Assembly (NCBI RefSeq): GCF_023206395.1
Contig: NZ_CP066149.1
Coordinates: 806,001 to 870,000, forward strand
Reading direction: 5' to 3'
DNA: 64,000 nt
From: Vibrio sp. ED004
GTDB taxonomy: Bacteria; Pseudomonadota; Gammaproteobacteria; Enterobacterales; Vibrionaceae
Shown here: positions 38,435 to 49,509 of the stretch, piece by piece
Layout of the letters: each line of letters starts with the position of its first letter
Numbering within the stretch: the stretch's first letter is position 1
Notes under the pieces: generated by a model
Told to the model about the DNA's origin: nothing
What the model saw: the letters and a program-made list of their open reading frames with translations, nothing else
The model's database searches: none
Program-made: the position numbers and the translations under genes

Positions 38435-39889
38435 ATGTTTAAACGCGCTCGCTCAATTGCTTGCTTATGCATCGCAGCTACATTAAGCACCCCAACTTTG
38501 GCGAATACCAACAGTTTGGAGCTACCAGATATCGGTACCGCTGCTGGCGGCACACTCTCTATTGACCAAGAACTTATCTATGGTGATGCCTACATGCGCA
38601 TCATCAGAAGCAGCCAGCCCATTGTCAACGACCCGGTTCTAAACCTTTATATCGATACGTTAGGCCACCGTCTGGTCGCGAATGCAAATGATGTAAAGAC
38701 ACCTTTCCAGTTCTTTATGATCCGTGACCGCAACATCAACGCCTTCGCATTCTTTGGTGGTTATGTTGCTTTGCACTCCGGCCTATTCCTGCACGCACAA
38801 TCTGAAAGTGAACTCGCTTCTGTATTGGCGCACGAAATCGCGCACGTTACCCAACGTCACTTAGCACGTAGTATGGAAGACCAAGCTCGTCGTTCTCCTG
38901 CGACTATCGCTGCACTTGCGGCTTCAGTGTTACTGGCGATTGCAGCCCCTGAAGCGGGTATTGCTGCCTTAACCGCAACAACTGCGGGTAACATGCAAAG
39001 CCAAATCAACTATACGCGTAGCAACGAGAAAGAAGCTGACCGCTTTGGTATCAACACGCTGGCAAAAGCTGGCTTTGATGTGAATGCAATGCCACGTTTC
39101 TTCGGCCGTTTAGCTGATGAATACCGCTATGCAAGCACACCACCGCCAATGCTATTAACTCACCCATTACCAGAAGACCGTATTACGGATTCTCGCGCTC
39201 GTGCACGCAGCTATCCACCATTGAAGTTGGCTCCATCTCTGGATTACCACCTAGCAAGAGCGCGCATCGTGGCGCGCTATGCAGGTATCAACAATGATGC
39301 GTCACTTGACTGGTTTTCACGTCAATTGAAAAAGGCACCAAAAGAGATCGTCCCATCTTTAGAATACGGACAAGCGTTGGTTTATCTCGACTCTAAGAAG
39401 CTAGACAAAGCAGAACCGATTCTGACCAAGCTGATTAATAGCGATCCGACCAACCTATTTTATTTAGATGCTATTTCCGATCTTCACATTGAGAAGAAAC
39501 AGCCTGAGATTGCGATTAAAGAACTTAAATCTGCACTGGTTCGTCAGCCAAACAACCCGGTTCTGACCATTAACTATGCGAATGCCTTAATCGAAAAAGA
39601 AGATCTTACAGAAGCCGTTCGCGTATTGCAGCGTTATACGCACGATAATCCGAACGACACCAACGGCTGGCACCTGCTTTCAAAAGCGAACACCAGCCTT
39701 GGGAACAGCGACGAAGATCTTGCCGCTCGTGCAGAAATTTTGGCACTGCAAGCCAACTGGAACAAAGCGATTCAGTACTACACGCAGGCGAGCCAAATCG
39801 CAGAGCTCGGTAGTCTAAAGCAAGCGCGTTACGACGCTCGAATTGATCAGCTGATGATTCAGCGTGAACGTTTCTTGTCTCTGCAATAA
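38435..39889 (+). CDS. bepA: Periplasmic beta-barrel assembly-enhancing protease BepA (M48)
   Basis: BepA degrades or helps assemble misfolded outer membrane proteins such as LptD. The 484-residue protein, starting at ATG 38435, has a signal peptide (about residues 1-23). The zinc site is HEIAH (His133-His137) with EADRFG downstream as the third ligand region. C-terminal TPR repeats span from about residue 310. The upstream frame extension is not conserved. It is followed by arsC and wrbA, as in other gammaproteobacteria. Confidence 0.95.
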   Translation: MFKRARSIACLCIAATLSTPTLANTNSLELPDIGTAAGGTLSIDQELIYGDAYMRIIRSSQPIVNDPVLNLYIDTLGHRLVANANDVKTPFQFFMIRDRNINAFAFFGGYVALHSGLFLHAQSESELASVLAHEIAHVTQRHLARSMEDQARRSPATIAALAASVLLAIAAPEAGIAALTATTAGNMQSQINYTRSNEKEADRFGINTLAKAGFDVNAMPRFFGRLADEYRYASTPPPMLLTHPLPEDRITDSRARARSYPPLKLAPSLDYHLARARIVARYAGINNDASLDWFSRQLKKAPKEIVPSLEYGQALVYLDSKKLDKAEPILTKLINSDPTNLFYLDAISDLHIEKKQPEIAIKELKSALVRQPNNPVLTINYANALIEKEDLTEAVRVLQRYTHDNPNDTNGWHLLSKANTSLGNSDEDLAARAEILALQANWNKAIQYYTQASQIAELGSLKQARYDARIDQLMIQRERFLSLQ

Positions 39890-40004
39890 GTGTGATTAAT
39901 TAGCAAAGACTCGTAGCAAAAAAAGAACGCTCAACGAATACAATGAAGCCACTCGAATGGCTTCTACTGAATAACGAAATCAAAAATAATAATGAGGAAG
40001 AACT

Positions 40005-40355
40005 ATGTCTGTCGTGATTTATCATAATCCACGTTGCTCAAAGAGCCGTCAAACGCTTGAACTACTTGAAACAAACGGTGTACAGCCTGAAGTTATTAAG
40101 TACCTAGATACGCCTTTAACTGTTGAGCAGCTGAAAGTGCTTTTCACTCAACTGGGTTTTGACAGTGTTCGCGAGATGATGCGTACCAAAGAAGCGGATT
40201 ACAAAGAAGCAAACTTGGGTGATGCATCTGTCACTGATGAAGACCTTTTCTCAGCAATGGCAACCAATCCAAAACTGTTCGAGCGCCCTGTGGTTGTTGC
40301 GAACAACAAAGCAAAGATTGGTCGTCCACCAGAGCAAGTATTAGAGATTCTGTAA
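40005..40355 (+). CDS. arsC: Arsenate reductase (glutaredoxin type), ArsC/YfgD-like
   Basis: The 116-residue protein has the active site HNPRCSKSRQTLELL with Cys11 or so. The distal arginine needed for arsenate binding is in FERPVVV. The chromosomal YfgD type may have roles besides arsenate. It lies between bepA and wrbA and is six bases ahead of wrbA, so the pair is co-transcribed. Confidence 0.92.
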   Translation: MSVVIYHNPRCSKSRQTLELLETNGVQPEVIKYLDTPLTVEQLKVLFTQLGFDSVREMMRTKEADYKEANLGDASVTDEDLFSAMATNPKLFERPVVVANNKAKIGRPPEQVLEIL

Positions 40356-41389
<1,034 letters not shown>

Positions 41390-41482
41390 TATTGATTCGT
41401 TACTCTTGAACTGACACTGGATAAATAAAAAGCCCTGCAGGATTGCTCTTGTGAAGTGACCCCGTAAAGTTGGACATTTCTG

Positions 41483-42291
41483 TTAAGCGGCTTTCAAGGC
41501 CTGAGTTCGATATTCCATCGGAGTCAGGCCTTTTAGTTTCACTTTTATACGTTTGGTATTGTAGTACTCGATGTATTCTTTAATTTGCTCTATCAGAGCA
41601 TCTGCATCTTCAAAGCTTTGGTTGTGATACATCTCTGTTTTGAGTAAAGCAAAAAGTTTTCAGCAACAGCATTATCAAGCAGTTACCTTTTCTCGACATG
41701 CTTTGCGTTAACCCACTCTCCGCTACCTTTTTCTGATAGTGTCGATGACGATATTGCCAACCTTGATCGCTATGTATAATTGGCTTTGAGTTGGGTTTAA
41801 GCGTAGATATAGCCTCCGTCAGCATATCCGTGACAAGCGGCAAACAAGCATTTTTGGCCACTCTATAAGCAACCACTTCCTGAGTAAACAAGTCGACAAC
41901 GGGAGACAAGTATACTTTCTGCTCTTTGACTTTGAACTCCGTGACATCAGTTACCCATTTTTCATCGGGTTGAGTCGCACTAAAATCTCTTTCAAGCACG
42001 TTAGGAGCAGTTGTTCCAGACTTACCTCGGTATGAACGATACTTTTAATCCTGACCGTCGATTTAAGGTTGAGCTGAGCCATAAGCCTTTGAACCGTTTT
42101 GTGATTGAGCACGAACCCCTGATTTTTAATTCCAAGTGAATACGGCGGTAGCCATATCGGCCCTTATGTTCATGATAAATTGACTTTATCAACTGCAGCT
42201 CACGTTCGTAGCTATTTGGGCGCTTGCTTGTTTGAGCCTGATAATAAAAGACACTTTTTGCCAGCTGTAGAGTGTGCAGTAAGTGCTTCAA
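41483..42291 (-). pseudogene. IS3-family transposase OrfB, broken by frameshifts
   Basis: The DDE catalytic subunit is readable only in pieces. The N-terminal part (42291 down to about 42150) carries RYGYRRIHLELK. It then shifts frame at an A-run near 42125 and again near 42035. The middle (41999 to about 41690) carries KWVTDVTEF, PIIHSDQGWQYRH and SRKGNC. A further one-base loss near 41680 shifts the remainder, whose true end RTQALKAA stops at 41483. At least three single-base changes inactivate it. Confidence 0.85.
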
Positions 42292-42317
42292 CGGGTACTG
42301 ACCTTTAAGAGTTAGAG

Positions 42318-42827
42318 CTATGACCGCTTTTTCTTTGTTCGACGGTTTTTTTCCTGCTCCAACTCTTCCAACTTTTTTAGAACGGCATTCTCGGTTCGTA
42401 AGTAGACCAACTCCTCTTTTAGCTCCTCAAGTGTCATTTCATTATCAGGCTTAGTGGTACGTTGAGGTTGCTGTTTCATTGAGGGTCTTCCTTTCTGGCG
42501 CATTTTGAGCCCCTTGATACCGAGCTCATTAAATCGTTTGAGCCAGACAGAGAGTATCCCAGGGGATGAGAGGTTTAATACAGCGCTAGTGTGCGTGAGA
42601 GACCATTCATTCGTCCACATTAAATTCAATGCTTTTCGTTTTGTCTGAGCAGTAGCAGCATGCTTAGTTGGTAAAAATGAAGCAGTGCCGTGGATGGCAA
42701 ACACTTGAGCCCAATACCGAACCTGTCTTGACGAAATTGAATATTGTTTGGCTAAGTAGAGAGATGACGTGCCATCTAAGTATTGCTTAGCAATGATACA
42801 TTTTAGCTCTCGGCTATATTTGGACAT
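42318..42827 (-). CDS. IS3-family transposase OrfA
   Basis: This 169-residue DNA-binding subunit has two helix-turn-helix regions (SLYLAKQYSISSRQVRYW near residue 20 and a second near residue 75). A C-terminal leucine-zipper-like coiled coil (LKEELVYLRTENAVLKKLEEL) is present. It is intact. In active members a -1 frameshift joins it to OrfB, but orfB is broken here. Confidence 0.9.
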   Translation of the reverse strand: MSKYSRELKCIIAKQYLDGTSSLYLAKQYSISSRQVRYWAQVFAIHGTASFLPTKHAATAQTKRKALNLMWTNEWSLTHTSAVLNLSSPGILSVWLKRFNELGIKGLKMRQKGRPSMKQQPQRTTKPDNEMTLEELKEELVYLRTENAVLKKLEELEQEKNRRTKKKRS

Positions 42828-42923
42828 AAAAAGACCCCCAATAATTGGTGTCCAACTATTGGGGGTCAGTTCAGTACAGGGCTTTTTTAATGTTTCGGTT
42901 TAATCAGTGATGTCAGTAGACAA

Positions 42924-44177
42924 TTACGAACGAACCCATTCGTAGACCAAGCTTGGCTTAGCATGCACTGGCGCAGTAATGGTTAACTCTTCCGTGTTAA
43001 ATTCGTCTAGCGTTGCATCAGAAGTGCTTGTCAGATCAGTATCTGTAGATACCTCGCTGCCCTTAATCACTTGCATGCCTGAATCAGTTTCGTCGCCAGT
43101 CTCAACGCTCGTTGACTCATCACCTACAGACATAGTGTTGTCTTGCGTTTCAAACTCAGGGCTAACTTCAGGTTCGATGTAAGACTCTTCAACTTTCGCT
43201 ACCTGACGGATACTTTCAACTTCTTGTTCAAACTCTTGTTGAGTCGACAATAAGTGAATACGGAAAGTCACTTCGTTGTTTTGAATCTTAAGGGTATCTA
43301 GGCTTGCAACCGAGTTTAGACGCTTGAGTGCGTTCTCTAACTGAAAGAAGTCTTGAGCATTATTCAGGCTAATAAACTGAGTTAAAATCGACTCTGATGA
43401 CTCACTTGCTACCGTCACAGCACTTTTGCCTGCATAGTAGTTACTGATTTGGTCGACAAGCTTCTTAGACGTTGTTGCGCTGTTACCCGACAAAGAACCA
43501 CTTACTGGCGATGTTGGTGCGCTCGTCAATTGACTTGGTTTTTGGTCGTACAGCGTCCAACGTAGACCTGAAGATTGAGCCTTAATCACCAATACAGCAT
43601 CAACTGGATAGCGTTGACTCGCTTTACTGATTGGCGTGACAAAGCTGCCCCATAAATCAGAAGTCGCAATCCCCGTAATATCATCAAAGTCACCAACAGG
43701 CAGCGTTAAAGGCAAACCACGCTCTTTTGCGTTCGCTTGTAAGCCTGCAGCCAGTTGTGAGTTCGAGTGCTCCCACACAATGTTTTTGTCGTAGCTGTCT
43801 TCTTCTACGAGCCAAACCAAGATGTTTGAACGAGTATCAGGCCAATACGGCAATTGCGCTTGAGTTAATAGAGAACGGATTTGAGCACCGTTAAAACGCA
43901 TACGCAATGTTGATTGGTCATTGCTTTCGCCAAAACTCATTTGAGACATGTACTGCGCACTTTTACGCATGGCCTTTTGAATCGTCTCATTCGAAGCGAC
44001 ATCAGTTTGGCCAGTCGCACGTATCAATACCTGCTCCATACCTGTATTTCTTGCCACTTGTTCTGGCTGTTTGTCTTCAGCGTTAATCGCAACTTCAGCA
44101 CTAAAGATATCTACTTGAGTTAAGGCATAACTCGGAGAGGCTAATAGTCCCATCAACAACAATGCTATGTAGCGCAT
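42924..44177 (-). CDS. DUF2066 family exported protein
   Basis: The 417-residue protein, from MRYIALLLMG at 44177, has a cleavable signal peptide (about residues 1-18). The DUF2066 domain (about residues 20-280) starts LTQVDIFSAEVAI. The C-terminal ~90 residues are acidic and repetitive (Asp/Glu/Thr/Ser-rich), likely disordered. Function is unknown. It is divergent from uraA, and in Vibrio the family gene commonly lies in this uraA-upp-purMN region. Confidence 0.83.
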   Translation of the reverse strand: MRYIALLLMGLLASPSYALTQVDIFSAEVAINAEDKQPEQVARNTGMEQVLIRATGQTDVASNETIQKAMRKSAQYMSQMSFGESNDQSTLRMRFNGAQIRSLLTQAQLPYWPDTRSNILVWLVEEDSYDKNIVWEHSNSQLAAGLQANAKERGLPLTLPVGDFDDITGIATSDLWGSFVTPISKASQRYPVDAVLVIKAQSSGLRWTLYDQKPSQLTSAPTSPVSGSLSGNSATTSKKLVDQISNYYAGKSAVTVASESSESILTQFISLNNAQDFFQLENALKRLNSVASLDTLKIQNNEVTFRIHLLSTQQEFEQEVESIRQVAKVEESYIEPEVSPEFETQDNTMSVGDESTSVETGDETDSGMQVIKGSEVSTDTDLTSTSDATLDEFNTEELTITAPVHAKPSLVYEWVRS

Positions 44178-44455
44178 ATTGATCCTAATATTCAAAGCTT
44201 GTGCCTTGATGATAAGCAACTATGGATTGAGGGGCAAGGTCGATAGCGCCCACTGTGTTTAATAACCACAAAATATCACCTGGCCATGATAAATCGCTAA
44301 CTTATAAACTGAATTTTCCGAGCTTAGATGGATATAAAACATCACTAAGATAAATAAATTTGATCTATCTGGTGTAGCAATCGATTGCTAAGTGATAGAA
44401 TCCCGCGAATTTTATTTTTCACTTTTCATATAACGACCATTTTTAAGGACATATC

Positions 44456-45694
44456 ATGAAAAATGCTTTGCAAGGTGCGCAAATGCTGTTTGTAGCTTTT
44501 GGTGCGCTTGTACTCGTGCCGCTACTAACAGGACTAGATCCTAACGTTGCACTCTTTGGCGCAGGTATCGGTACCCTTTTATTCCAACTTATTACACGCC
44601 GTTCAGTGCCAATCTTCTTAGCGTCTTCTTTTGCATTCATCGCTCCTATCATGTTTGGTATTCAAACATGGGGCGTTGGCGCAACCATGGGTGGCCTTAT
44701 GGCGGCAGGTGTTGTGTATGTATTGATGGGTGCATTGATTAAAGTAAGAGGCGTTGGCTTCATTCATAAGCTACTTCCACCCGTCGTGGTTGGCCCTGTA
44801 ATCATGGTTATCGGTTTAGGTCTTGCGCCTGTTGCGGTAAACATGGCGCTTGGTAAGACTGGCGATGGTGCTGTTCAGCTTGTTGATGCAGACGCAGCAC
44901 TGTGGATCTCTTCGATTTCACTGCTAGTAACGATTGTCATCAGTGTGTTCTCAAAAGGCTTCCTAAAACTACTGCCTATCTTTGGTGGTATTGTTGCGGG
45001 TTACATCACTAGCTTGGTATACGGCGCGGTAGACTTCACACCAGTAGCTCAAGCATCTTGGCTAGCACTACCTAACTTCACGGCACCTGAGTTCAACATC
45101 AACGCTATCTTCTTCATGGTGTTTGTTGCGATTGCACCAGCCGTTGAGCACGTTGGCGACATGCTTGCTATCTCTAACGTAACCGGCAAAGACTACCTTA
45201 AAAAGCCGGGCTTACACCGCACTATCACAGGTGACGGCGTGGCGACAATCGCAGCTTCTATGCTGGGCGCTCCGCCAAATACAACCTACAGTGAAGTAAC
45301 AGGCGCAGTAATGCTGACGAAAGCATTCAACCCAGTAATCATGACTTGGGCTGCTGTAACAGCCATCGTTCTTGCATTGGTTGGCAAGCTAGGCGCACTA
45401 CTTCAAACGATTCCGGCCCCTGTAATGGGCGGCATCATGATTCTACTGTTTGGCTCTATCGCAACCGTTGGTCTTAACACGCTAATCAAGAACAACGTTG
45501 ACCTGCACAAATCACGTAACCTTGTGATTGTGGGCATTACTTTAGTCTTTGGTATTGGCGGCATGGCCTTTGGTATCGGTGACTTCAGCCTACAAGGCGT
45601 AAGCTTGTGCGGTATCGTGGCGATTCTACTTAACCTAGTACTTCCAGAAGAGCTAGGTGACAACACTGTGGTAGACAAAGCTCAAATCGATTAA
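44456..45694 (+). CDS. uraA: Uracil permease UraA
   Basis: UraA is a nucleobase:cation symporter (NCS2) importing uracil. The 412-residue protein has the expected 14 hydrophobic segments. It carries the family motif QGAQMLFVAFGALVLVPLL at the N-terminus and the substrate-site region AIAPAVEHVGD with Glu241-like position. AAGGACAT precedes the ATG. It converges with upp, which converts the imported uracil to UMP. Confidence 0.95.
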   Translation: MKNALQGAQMLFVAFGALVLVPLLTGLDPNVALFGAGIGTLLFQLITRRSVPIFLASSFAFIAPIMFGIQTWGVGATMGGLMAAGVVYVLMGALIKVRGVGFIHKLLPPVVVGPVIMVIGLGLAPVAVNMALGKTGDGAVQLVDADAALWISSISLLVTIVISVFSKGFLKLLPIFGGIVAGYITSLVYGAVDFTPVAQASWLALPNFTAPEFNINAIFFMVFVAIAPAVEHVGDMLAISNVTGKDYLKKPGLHRTITGDGVATIAASMLGAPPNTTYSEVTGAVMLTKAFNPVIMTWAAVTAIVLALVGKLGALLQTIPAPVMGGIMILLFGSIATVGLNTLIKNNVDLHKSRNLVIVGITLVFGIGGMAFGIGDFSLQGVSLCGIVAILLNLVLPEELGDNTVVDKAQID

Positions 45695-45740
45695 TCCATA
45701 GGTAAGGCTAGATTCAAAAGAATCACAAACCAACAAGATC

Positions 45741-45776
45741 AAAAAAGGGAGAGCATTGAATGCTCTCCCTTTTTAT
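45741..45776 (+). terminator. Bidirectional terminator between uraA and upp
   Basis: The perfect stem AAAGGGAGAGCATT/AATGCTCTCCCTTT has A and T tails on both sides and lies between converging genes. Confidence 0.93.
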
Positions 45777-45835
45777 TAATACGGCTAATTCAGCGAGTTA
45801 AGAAACGGTTTAGAGTCACTTAAGCTGAAACCGAA

Positions 45836-46462
45836 TTACTTAGTACCGAAGATCTTATCACCAGCATCGCCAAGACCAGGAACAATATAGCCCTTGTCGT
45901 TTAGCTTCTCATCAATTGCAGCTGTGTAAAGCTCAACGTCTGGGTGCGCTTTTTCTAGAGCAGCGATACCTTCAGGAGCAGCAACAAGCACAAGAATCTT
46001 AAAGTGCTTACAACCTTTCTCTTTCATTAGGTCGATAGTCGCGATCATAGAACCACCTGTCGCAAGCATTGGGTCTACCACTAGAGCAATACGCTCGTCG
46101 ATGTTAGATGCAAGCTTGTTGAAGTATGGTACTGGCTCAAGAGTTTCTTCGTCACGGTAGATACCAACAACACTGATACGTGCACTTGGGATGTGCTCAA
46201 GAACGCCGTCCATCATGCCTAGACCAGCACGTAGGATTGGCACTACAGTTACTTTTTTACCTTTAATTTGGTCAACTTCAACTGGACCGTTCCAACCATT
46301 AATAGTTACACGCTCAGTTTCAAAGTCTGATGTCGCTTCGTATGTTAGAAGGCTACCCACTTCTGTCGCTAGCTCACGAAAACGCTTAGTGCTAATCTCA
46401 CCTTCACGCATCAGGCCAATTTTATGTTTTACTAGCGGGTGTTTCACTTCAACAACTTTCAT
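45836..46462 (-). CDS. upp: Uracil phosphoribosyltransferase
   Basis: Upp makes UMP from uracil and PRPP. I use [10 protein letters not shown] at 46462 (208 residues, the family length), with GGAG eight bases upstream; five codons before it are not conserved. The PRPP-binding loop [12 protein letters not shown] and the uracil-binding C-terminus ([16 protein letters not shown]) are present. It is divergent from purM, with a PUR box between. Confidence 0.97.
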   Translation of the reverse strand: MKVVEVKHPLVKHKIGLMREGEISTKRFRELATEVGSLLTYEATSDFETERVTINGWNGPVEVDQIKGKKVTVVPILRAGLGMMDGVLEHIPSARISVVGIYRDEETLEPVPYFNKLASNIDERIALVVDPMLATGGSMIATIDLMKEKGCKHFKILVLVAAPEGIAALEKAHPDVELYTAAIDEKLNDKGYIVPGLGDAGDKIFGTK

Positions 46463-46550
46463 TTCCAACTCCGGCAATATTTAAACAAACCTGTAGATTA
46501 TACACGAACTTTGTGGTTATTTCAGAATCTTTATTCTAATAAAAAAAACC

Positions 46551-46566
46551 GCGCAAACGTTTGCTC
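46551..46566. promoter_or_regulatory. PurR operator (PUR box)
   Basis: GCGCAAACGTTTGCTC matches the PurR consensus ACGCAAACGTTTGCGT at 13 of 16 positions, including the full central CAAACGTTTG. It lies 66 bases upstream of purM, between purM and upp. It indicates purine repression of purMN. Confidence 0.9.
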
Positions 46567-46631
46567 TTCGTAATCAAGCCCTGTTAGAATAGCGCCGTTT
46601 TCACATCCAACTTAAGTTCGAGGACTATCCC

Positions 46632-47672
46632 GTGAGTGGTAATACTTCTTCTCTAAGCTACAAAGACGCTGGTGTTGATATCGACGCAGGTAATGCACTA
46701 GTAGACCGTATTAAAGGTGCTGTTAAACGCACTCGTCGCCCTGAAGTAATGGGCGGTATTGGTGGCTTTGGCGCCCTATGTGAACTTCCAACGAAATACA
46801 AAGAGCCGGTACTTGTTTCAGGTACTGATGGTGTTGGTACTAAACTTCGCCTTGCTTTGGATCTGAAAAAACACGACACCATTGGTATCGACCTAGTGGC
46901 AATGTGTGTGAACGACCTAATCGTTCAAGGTGGTGAGCCGCTATTCTTCCTAGACTACTACGCAACAGGTAAGCTAGATGTAGATACAGCAGCAGACGTT
47001 GTTTCTGGTATCGCTGAAGGTTGTGTTCAAGCTGGTTGTGCCCTAATCGGCGGTGAAACGGCTGAAATGCCAGGCATGTACGAAGGCGACGACTACGACG
47101 TAGCTGGCTTCTGTGTTGGCGTTGTAGAAAAAGCTGACATCATCGACGGTACTAAAGTAGCTGCAGGCGACGCACTTATCGCTGTTGGCTCAAGCGGTCC
47201 ACACTCAAACGGTTACTCTTTGATTCGTAAAGTTCTAGAAGTTTCTGGTGCTGATAAGAACGAAGAACTAGAAGGTCGCACTATCGGTGAACACCTACTA
47301 GAACCAACTAAGATTTACATCAAATCAGCACTTAAGATGATTGCTGAGCATGACATTCATGCTATCTCGCATATCACAGGTGGTGGTTTCTGGGAAAACA
47401 TCCCACGCGTACTTCCTGAAGGTACTAAAGCAGTGATTGATGGCAAGAGCTGGGAATGGCCTGCTATCTTCAGCTGGCTACAAGAGAAAGGTAACGTGGA
47501 GACATTCGAAATGTACCGCACTTTCAACTGTGGTGTTGGCCTAGTTGTTGCTCTACCTAAAGATCAAGCAGATGCTGCTGTTGAACTACTGAAAGCTGAA
47601 GGCGAAAACGCTTGGGTTATCGGTGAGATCGCAAACGCTGAAGCTGGCGAAGAGCAAGTTGAAATCAAATAA
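46632..47672 (+). CDS. purM: Phosphoribosylformylglycinamidine cyclo-ligase (AIR synthetase)
   Basis: PurM closes the imidazole ring in de novo purine synthesis using ATP. The 346-residue protein starts at GTG 46632 (GAGGAC upstream), beginning [16 protein letters not shown]. It has the conserved [17 protein letters not shown] and [10 protein letters not shown] motifs. It is controlled by the PUR box upstream and followed by purN. Confidence 0.97.
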   Translation: MSGNTSSLSYKDAGVDIDAGNALVDRIKGAVKRTRRPEVMGGIGGFGALCELPTKYKEPVLVSGTDGVGTKLRLALDLKKHDTIGIDLVAMCVNDLIVQGGEPLFFLDYYATGKLDVDTAADVVSGIAEGCVQAGCALIGGETAEMPGMYEGDDYDVAGFCVGVVEKADIIDGTKVAAGDALIAVGSSGPHSNGYSLIRKVLEVSGADKNEELEGRTIGEHLLEPTKIYIKSALKMIAEHDIHAISHITGGGFWENIPRVLPEGTKAVIDGKSWEWPAIFSWLQEKGNVETFEMYRTFNCGVGLVVALPKDQADAAVELLKAEGENAWVIGEIANAEAGEEQVEIK

Positions 47673-47701
47673 GTGATACGCTCACTTACTTAGTTAATCA
47701 A

Positions 47702-47726
47702 TGAGGACCTAATGGTCCTCATTTTG
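47702..47726 (+). terminator. Hairpin after purM
   Basis: TGAGGACC-TAAT-GGTCCTCA is followed by TTTTGC. The T-run is short, so it may attenuate rather than fully end purM transcription ahead of purN. Confidence 0.7.
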
Positions 47727-47792
47727 CTATTTGGCCCGCAGAAAACCTTAGTTTATGTAGGTAAATTGTAAACAATCCAGTTAATCAATCGT

Positions 47793-48479
47793 ATGACCCA
47801 CTCTATGAAAAACAATCACTCAAATAAAAACAGTCACTCTCAGAAAAGCATCGTTGTGTTAGTTTCAGGAAGCGGAAGCAACTTACAGGCAATTTTGGAT
47901 GCCTGCAATAGCGATATGATTGATGCGTCGGTTAAAGCTGTCTTCTCAAACAAAGCAGAGGCTTTTGGATTAGAGCGAGCGAAAACCGCAGGTGTAGACG
48001 CTCACTCAGTGAATCCAAAGGACTTTGGCTCACGTGAAGAGTTTGACCATGAATTGATGGTTCAGATCGATGCTTACCAGCCAGATTTAATCGTACTCGC
48101 TGGCTACATGCGAATCCTGAGTTCAGAGTTTGTTCGTCACTATGCAGGGAAAATGGTCAACATCCACCCTTCTCTGTTACCGAAATACCCAGGCCTACAC
48201 ACCCACCAGCGTGCTATTGATGCGCAAGACAAAGAACACGGTACTAGCGTCCACTTTGTTACCGAGGAGCTCGATGGTGGCCCTGTGATCTTGCAAGCTA
48301 AAGTACCGGTATTTGAAGATGATGACGCTGATATGCTGGCAAGCCGAGTGCTGACTCAAGAACATTGCATTTACCCTATGGTCTGCAAGTGGTTCGCGGA
48401 AGACCGCTTATCAATGGCAAATGGGCAGGCAGTGTTAGACGGTAAAGCATTAGGTAAACACGGTTACGCAGAAGAATAA
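47793..48479 (+). CDS. purN: Phosphoribosylglycinamide formyltransferase
   Basis: PurN transfers formyl from 10-formyl-THF to GAR in purine synthesis. The catalytic Asn/His are in VNIHPSLLPKYPG and the Asp in ELDGGP; the GAR-binding loop is SGSGSNLQAIL. The Asn/Ser/Lys-rich first 18 residues are extra relative to the ~210-residue norm. ATG 47805 is an equally plausible start. I see no strong ribosome-binding site for either. Confidence 0.95.
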   Translation: MTHSMKNNHSNKNSHSQKSIVVLVSGSGSNLQAILDACNSDMIDASVKAVFSNKAEAFGLERAKTAGVDAHSVNPKDFGSREEFDHELMVQIDAYQPDLIVLAGYMRILSSEFVRHYAGKMVNIHPSLLPKYPGLHTHQRAIDAQDKEHGTSVHFVTEELDGGPVILQAKVPVFEDDDADMLASRVLTQEHCIYPMVCKWFAEDRLSMANGQAVLDGKALGKHGYAEE

Positions 48480-48520
48480 TTCGTCAAACGACTCTCACGC
48501 GACAAATTGCTTAAAAACAA

Positions 48521-48562
48521 AAAGGCCGCTTACTGACTGATTAGTACAGTAAGCGGCCTTTC
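48521..48562 (+). terminator. Bidirectional terminator between purN and yafJ
   Basis: AAAGGCCGCTTACTG pairs with CAGTAAGCGGCCTTT around an 11-base loop. It lies between converging genes. Confidence 0.9.
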
Positions 48563-48596
48563 GCTTGTTCGGGTTAAAGCAATATGATTTATAGCA

Positions 48597-49442
48597 TTAA
48601 CTTAATGGCTCAGTAGGTGCTTGGCTCGCGACCTTTTTCGGCGCATAAGCAACATCTTCCAACGCCTGATGGTTGTTACCAATCAGCTCACCAAAATGAA
48701 ACAGTGCGTATTCGCCCGGCTTCATTCTAAACCACTCTTCATTATCCGTAAGAGGTTGAGTTGCTACCACCGTAACCACATCATTTGGCGTGGTCTCTTC
48801 TTGGAAATTAATCTCAACGTCTTCATCAATTAAGCTCGCTTTGCCAAAAGGCGCGCGTCTAGTTATCCAGTACAAATGGTTAGTACAGTAAGTCATCACG
48901 TACTCACCATCACTCAACAACATGTTGAAAACGCCTTTCTCGCGTAGCTTGTCACAACACTCAGCCACGAAACGAAACATACCTTCCATGTCTTGAGGTG
49001 GTTCAGGAAAACGCTCTTCAAGTTGTTTAAGTAGCCAACAAAAAGAGAGCTCACTGTCCGTTTCGCCGACAGGTCTAAAACGCCCACTCACCAGATCATC
49101 ATAATCTGACAATTGACCATTGTGAGCAAAGGTCCAGTATCGCCCCCAAAGCTCACGGGTAAAAGGGTGTGTGTTTTCTAGATTAACGCCACCACGGTTG
49201 GCTTGACGGATATGACTGACAACAGCTTGGCTTTTAATTGGGTAGTTTTGAACCAACTCAGCGATCTTAGATTCACAGCTCGGATTCGGATCTTTAAAGG
49301 TGCGAAAACCCTTACCCTCATAAAAAGTAATACCCCAGCCATCACGATGCGGGCCAGTATTGCCTCCACGCTGCATAAGACCAGTAAAGCTAAAACAAAT
49401 ATCAGTTGGCACATTCGCGCTCATACCGAGCAATTCACACAT
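48597..49442 (-). CDS. Class II glutamine amidotransferase, YafJ-like
   Basis: This 281-residue Ntn-type amidotransferase has Cys2 as the expected nucleophile (MCELLGMSANVPTD). The glutaminase features HRDGWGI and SHIRQANRGG and the oxyanion region FAHNGQL are present. YafJ lacks a synthetase domain and its acceptor is unknown. It lies 67 bases downstream of gmhA on the same strand; in E. coli yafJ is also next to gmhA/lpcA. Confidence 0.9.
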   Translation of the reverse strand: MCELLGMSANVPTDICFSFTGLMQRGGNTGPHRDGWGITFYEGKGFRTFKDPNPSCESKIAELVQNYPIKSQAVVSHIRQANRGGVNLENTHPFTRELWGRYWTFAHNGQLSDYDDLVSGRFRPVGETDSELSFCWLLKQLEERFPEPPQDMEGMFRFVAECCDKLREKGVFNMLLSDGEYVMTYCTNHLYWITRRAPFGKASLIDEDVEINFQEETTPNDVVTVVATQPLTDNEEWFRMKPGEYALFHFGELIGNNHQALEDVAYAPKKVASQAPTEPLS

Positions 49443-49509
49443 GGTTTAATCTACTCCCTATTAAAACCAATGGAGCCACAAAGCTAGGCTCCAAATGTCT
49501 GTATAACTA

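Larger units (their letters stand above)
41457..42868 (-). mobile_element. IS3-family insertion sequence (IS150-type), decayed
   Basis: The 1.41-kb element has terminal inverted repeats TGACCCCGTAAAGTTGGACA (left) and TGACCCCCAATAGTTGGACA (right, reversed). It encodes orfA and orfB of an IS3-type DDE transposase on the minus strand. I see no direct target repeat (AAG left, GTT right). It is probably immobile because orfB carries several frameshifts. Confidence 0.9.
41428..42888 (+). other. Rho-independent terminator split by the IS element
   Basis: AAAAAGCCCTG at 41428-41438 and CAGGGCTTTTTT at 42877-42888 are perfect complementary arms, now separated by the IS3 element plus about 26 other bases. 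Before insertion they would have formed the terminator for the arsC-wrbA-DUF2069 transcript. The arms are now too far apart to act. Confidence 0.75.
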
